Below are positions 60,001-64,000 of a DNA stretch of 64,000 bases, piece by piece. Made by a program: the position numbers and the translations under genes. The notes below the pieces were generated by a model, which was given only the letters and a program-made list of their open reading frames with translations, made no database searches and was not told the DNA's origin. Every line of letters starts with the position of its first letter. Within the stretch, counting starts at the first letter, position 1. The DNA comes from Cycas panzhihuaensis (lineage: Eukaryota > Cycadophyta), in the NCBI GenBank assembly GCA_023213395.1, contig CM041465.1:118241741-118305740 (forward strand), read 5' to 3'.

Positions 60001-60517
60001 AATAAATGAGGCTATAAAGTTTTGAGTGATCCTATTAAAAGACGCGAATATGATTTAAATGGAATTAATGTCTAGGATTGTGACTTTATAGAGTATCTTT
60101 ATTGGTTTAAAGGGAAATCCTATTGAAGATCATAGGTCCCAATATGCAAGCGAGGTAAATGCCAAATGTGTGAATGCTTGGATAGATGAAACTAATGAAA
60201 CTTCTAAAGATTCTATTAATGGATACAAATGAGGAGATTAGTCACATAAGAGATATTTATTCTGTGCTTACTAACATCTATGAAAATGTCTCTATTCATA
60301 TTTATACTAGACTTACAGTCCAGAATTATATAGACTTGAAAAATAAAGTTTGTTCTCACAATAAGTATATCATGGAAGAATATAGTCACGCAAATAGAGT
60401 CACAAATATAACAAATTTTTCAAATATAATGGAGGAAGTATATTAAAGATGGGTATATATTTATATTTGAAGCATGAAGCATGAAGAACCTGGTAACTTA
60501 GAGTAGTTGGAGGATCT
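57025..60517 (-). other. Very long leader of the inner copia
   Basis: About 3.5 kb of AT-rich sequence between the primer-binding site and gag. Bases 57283-58900 are recognisably similar to 60900-62500 of the outer element (for example CCACCTGCACTAGACTTATG in both), so most of it belongs to the family. Apart from the J-domain fragment at its far end, I see no coding sequence; ORFs of 60-120 residues at 58642-59818 have no conserved features. Confidence 0.65.
59864..60112 (+). pseudogene. DnaJ (J-domain) gene fragment, antisense inside the copia leader
   Basis: The plus strand reads [19 protein letters not shown], then [14 protein letters not shown] with the diagnostic HPD at 59951-59959. A stop follows, then SKF-stop-EINEA. 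After a one-base shift come KVLSDPIKRREYDLNGI and EYLYWFKG. This matches a complete plant-type J-domain and the start of the short C-terminal extension found in small plant DnaJ-like proteins. J-domains stimulate the ATPase of Hsp70. Here the fragment has at least two stops and one frameshift, no obvious intron, and points opposite to the element's transcription. It was probably captured by the element or inserted into it. Downstream sequence to about 60450 is open in another frame (60186-60446), but I cannot identify it. Confidence 0.83.
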
Positions 60518-60530
60518 GGCTCTGATACCA
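60518..60530 (-). other. Primer-binding site, initiator methionine tRNA (inner copia)
   Basis: The minus strand reads TGGTATCAGAGCC two bases after the LTR end TTCA. This is the standard initiator-Met complement of plant copia elements. Confidence 0.92.
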
Positions 60531-60532
60531 AA

Positions 60533-60895
60533 TGAAGGACGTGTGAGGTGTAGAGTAGGGCCATTTAATGCAGCGAGTGCATTATATCTTAATTGAAGTT
60601 AATATCTCTTATTGATTTGAGGGTGGTATTAAACAATACTAAAGAGGTATTCCCACCCCTTTTATAAGTGAATTTGGGGAGGTAGCAAGTGCCTTAACCT
60701 GACTTATCTAAAATTTAAATTAGTATTAAAAAATAATAAATAATAAATGAGCACATACCTTAATAGTAATCCTTCAGCTTCTTATGTGGCTTGTGGTAGC
60801 TATTATGTGGCTTAAGGTGTCCTATGGAGCCCCAAAGTTGGCTTTGAATGCCCTAGGTACATGTTAGCAAAGGTACATTGGGTATTATCCTAACA
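60533..60895 (-). repeat. 5' LTR of the inner copia
   Basis: 363 bases, minus-strand ends TGTTAGGATAAT and GTCCTTCA, partner of 52542-52905. Confidence 0.9.
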
Positions 60896-62981
60896 CTCAA
60901 TATGTAGGCTACTAAGAAGATTGTTACACCCCCTTAAATTATTAGTCCACCTGCACTAGACTTATGCCTAGCGACATATCTAGTAGTAAAGGTTTTACAA
61001 ACCAAGGCACTCACCCTCTCTAAGTTTAGTCTTAGTCTTCAAACTCTAGAAAGAAAGGTTCTCTATCTCAATCTGACACCTAATATACCTTATAACTAAT
61101 GGCGTTCCTCATCCAATATGAGTAGGCTAAGGGCATATGCGTGGTGGTAACTTTAGGGGTCCTAACCATTTCCCTTGTAAGGCTAGAAAAAAGTGTGGTA
61201 AATTCGGGATATTATCTTTATTAATGTGAAAATTTTAAATTAGATTTGGTCTTGCTTAAGCATACAAGGATTTCTTTTAAATAAGAAATGAAATGAAAGA
61301 AACTTTAATCAAGACTAAATATTTCAAATGAAAGAAATAAGTAATACTTTGTATCAATTTACTATTAAAATAAAATAAATAATCAAGGTATTCATTCTTT
61401 AATGAACCAGAAAATGAATGCTAATATGCAAGCTAATATCTTTCAAATTGAGATACTCTTTGTAAATAAAGTACATAAGAAATTATATGCACCTTCTCTA
61501 AGTGATACAATGAATCAATAGAACCTTTAATATTTGAATGCTTTTAAATCTTAGAATGTTAAGTTAACTTAGAAGTATAAAATGAGAAAAAGAACTTATA
61601 ACTATATCTTTACAATTCCCTTCTTAAGCTTAAAAAATGACTTTGAGATAAGTAAGAAAGTTTCTTTAACTAGTGAACTTTAAGATGTATGAAGAATGTT
61701 ACAAATATTCTTTATACTAATATAAATCAAATGACAAGAAGCTCCTTTGTAAAATTAGAAGTAACTTAGGTATACCCTAAAATTTCTAAGAAGATATAAT
61801 ACTTGAAATAATCAAATATGCTAAAAAATATTCTAAATTTATATGAAAGTATTAAATAAAGTAAATATTCAAGGTAAGAAGTACTAATTTGATGTATTAA
61901 TCCAAGTAGACCTCTTGATTCTCAAGAAGCTAAAACTAATGCTAAAAGGTTGTAAATCAACTTATAATCTTATAAAACTAATAAATATTATCAAAAATTG
62001 ATTAGTAGTAAATAATACTCAAATATATTTAATTAGGATGAAAATTTGGCTCAAAAATATAATAAATATGTCTGATTATGATTGAAATAGAGTGTTGACT
62101 CAAGGAGATTTGAACACCTATAAAATAGTGTCAAAATAAGATGAAACTAGTTCTAATATGTAGAGCTCTAAAGCTTATTTTTTATGGTTCTTATGATTTA
62201 AAAAATTAAGCTATAACAATCAAATTATTGAAGAAACAACAAACAAACCTATTTATGGTAAGTAAAATAAGTGCAAAAAATAAAGTCAACTTTGATCAAC
62301 TCAAATTCTACAAAAATAGTCTCAAAATGAGTAAAAGATGGTGCCAAGTTGAAGAGCTCTGAAATACAAATCTGATGAGTCTAACTTTATGAAAAATTGA
62401 CACTCTAGTATAAAGTTATAACAGAAAGGACAAATAATCTTTTTTATAAAAAAATCAAAATAAAAAAAATGATTAGGGCCTTTAGCCCCTTAGCCAAACT
62501 AGCCCCTAGTCACATGGGGTTGAATATGACCATAAGCTAAACAATAAAAGGGGCCAAGCCAAAAATGTAAATTATATGGATTCAAAAATTTGTTAAATCT
62601 AATTAAATTTAATATAAACCTTAGAAAAAATTATATAACCTAAAAAAATGATGTTGTTTAATAGTGATTATCAGATGGAGAACAATGATGAATTAAGGGC
62701 TATAGCTAATCAAAAAATGATTCAAAATTGGATAGAAATATCATGGTGGAAGGTGCACTAGATGTGCTAATATATATATGTATATATTTTTTAAAAGATG
62801 TTTAAAAAATAACATAAAAATGTGAAAAAATGAACAATAGACATGGCACAAATTCGATCAATTAAGCTTAATAAAGTTAATCAAAGATGGATCAAAATCA
62901 ATCAATGGAGGACACCAAATTAAAAGAGGTTAATATATCAAGGTCATTTGTGTAGATTAATTATGTGACCTTAAGATATAT
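60896..62981 (-). mobile_element. Displaced leader of the outer copia
   Basis: Continues the outer element on the far side of the inner insertion. It starts CTCAATATGTAGGCTACTAAG, matching 57283 onward of the inner leader, and similarity fades toward 62500. No gene is visible over these 2.1 kb of AT-rich sequence. Its own 5' LTR and primer-binding site were not found before the next element at 62982. Confidence 0.65.
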
Positions 62982-63232
62982 TGTTAGCATTATTCTCTTA
63001 ATAAAATGCACTTTATATGAATTTAAATGTAATTTCATGTTCATGTCATTAGGCGGAAAAATCCTAACCCTAATAGTCACCATCAATAATAAAAGGCAAA
63101 ATCTCAAGGAGGAAGTCATTATTCATTCTCATCTTTAAGATTTCTCTCATATATTGTTATCATCTCATTTTCATTCTCCATTGTCATTGTGTGCATGTAA
63201 GTGATTTATTCCCTAGATCCATCCTTCCTTCA
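62982..63232 (+). repeat. Copia-type 5' LTR on the + strand
   Basis: 251 bases with TGTTAGCATTATTC at the start and CCTTCCTTCA at the end, followed after two bases by an initiator-Met primer-binding site. A TATA-like AATAATAAAAGG lies near 63085, and a CT-rich stretch before the end is usual for short copia LTRs. The ends resemble, but are not the same as, those of the inner copia. The partner LTR lies beyond the window. Confidence 0.75.
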
Positions 63233-63234
63233 TG

Positions 63235-63245
63235 TGGTATCAGAG
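63235..63245 (+). other. Primer-binding site, initiator methionine tRNA (third copia)
   Basis: TGGTATCAGAG directly behind the LTR end. The next bases (TTAG) depart from the full tRNA complement. Confidence 0.82.
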
Positions 63246-64000
63246 TTAGAAGGGGATCTATCCACTCAATTCCACTTGCACAGAGTCATTTTGCCTCTCC
63301 TTCACCCTCAATGTGACGTATTGAGAGTGCATTCATCATTTTTTAATATTTTGAGAGCTTAAAATTATAGTATTTTATATGTTACTGATTTTTATATGTG
63401 TACAAAAATTTAGAGGTAAAGAATACATGTTTTTGAAGCCATTCAGTTGCCAGAACAATCCCGGAAGTATTAAAGGCCTATAATTTCATTAAAAAAATTA
63501 ACCATATCAGAACATAATGAAATTTGGCATGTAAGGTTACTTAACTAGAAGATCATTTTTGTTTTCTAGAGCAACTTCAGATTCAACCTGCAACAGTGAG
63601 TTTTGGCTGTGACAAAAGGGTAAAATTTATGGATAAGTGATTTAAGGCACTTTTCCCAATGAAATCCTTTAATTATTAGCTAAAAATTTAAAAGTTTTAT
63701 TAAGGGATCTAGTAGATTTATGTCTTAGAATTAGTTTAAAATAAATCTCATCAAATTTCATCCATTAATTAGTGATATCTATGCAGTTTTCTCACAGTTA
63801 CTGATTTTGCATACTCAACACCATAAAGGACATTGCAAGGACATTTTAGGTAGCTTTTTGGCAGATTTTAGAGATGGTACATAAGGAAAAGTTAATGTAC
63901 ATTTCAAAATGTAACTTTTGACATATTTAAGTTTAGATTCTAAGACAGTAGATCTGGTAAGATTTTGCTTTTGCGCTTTTTTAGGCAGAAAATTTTTTGT
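63246..64000 (+). mobile_element. Start of the internal region of the third copia
   Basis: AT-rich leader-like sequence up to the window edge with no gag start or long ORF visible, again suggesting a long untranslated leader. Confidence 0.55.

Larger units (their letters stand above)
52542..60895 (-). mobile_element. Inner Ty1/copia element, 8.35 kb, both LTRs present
   Basis: Bounded by LTRs 52542-52905 and 60533-60895. Both read TGTTAG...TTCA or TTTCA on the minus strand. It has a polypurine tract, an initiator-Met primer-binding site and the copia order gag, PR, INT, RT, RNase H. It splits the outer copia. Flanks are CTTAG on the left (52537-52541) and CTCAA on the right (60896-60900), compatible with a 5-bp target duplication changed by two transitions; the homologous unsplit site near 57283 reads CTCAA. 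Confidence 0.88.

Overview
The window looks like a retrotransposon-dense, gene-poor part of a plant nuclear genome, probably pericentromeric or otherwise heterochromatic. The evidence is a Tat/Ogre-type Ty3/gypsy protease, reverse transcriptase and double RNase H, Ty1/copia elements primed by initiator methionine tRNA, and a broken plant-type DnaJ fragment. I found no intact host gene, no tRNA or rRNA gene and no CRISPR array. Every coding region I can support is a broken retrotransposon gene or the broken DnaJ fragment.

Region 1 (1-40008, + strand) is a head-to-tail array of about 5.5 copies of a ~7.2 kb LTR-retrotransposon unit. Neighbouring units share one LTR (LTR - internal - LTR - internal and so on). 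Six LTRs of ~1.5 kb start near 1393, 8641, 15862, 23021, 30208 and 37489. Each complete internal part holds a ~1.1 kb leader, a gag-protease region and a ~1.2 kb tail with a pair of hairpins and an AT-rich block. No RT, RNase H or integrase is visible, so the family is non-autonomous. All gag-pro copies are broken, mostly by short indels.

Region 2 (40009-50582, - strand) is a related ~10.6 kb gypsy element with two ~1.6 kb LTRs. It carries gag, protease, RT, RNase H and a second RNase H, but no integrase before the 3' LTR. It is inactivated by a few frameshifts and several stop codons that look like C-to-T changes. Its left end abuts the array in mid-leader and its right end abuts a truncated copia element. 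I see no target-site duplication.

Region 3 (50583-64000) is AT-rich and made of nested Ty1/copia elements. An outer copia (- strand; 50583-52541 and 60896-62981) is interrupted by an inner copia of the same family (52542-60895). The inner copy has ~363 bp LTRs, a polypurine tract, an initiator-Met primer-binding site, decayed gag-PR-INT-RT-RNase H and an unusually long (~3.5 kb) leader. In that leader, antisense to the element, lies a J-domain fragment with the HPD motif (59864-60112). At 62982 a third copia LTR with its primer-binding site starts on the + strand and runs off the window.

How the parts may relate (inference): the gag-pro-only units share LTR, leader, gag and 3' tail homology with the reverse element. 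They could once have been mobilised in trans by a fuller relative. The array itself is best explained by unequal recombination between LTRs rather than by separate insertions.
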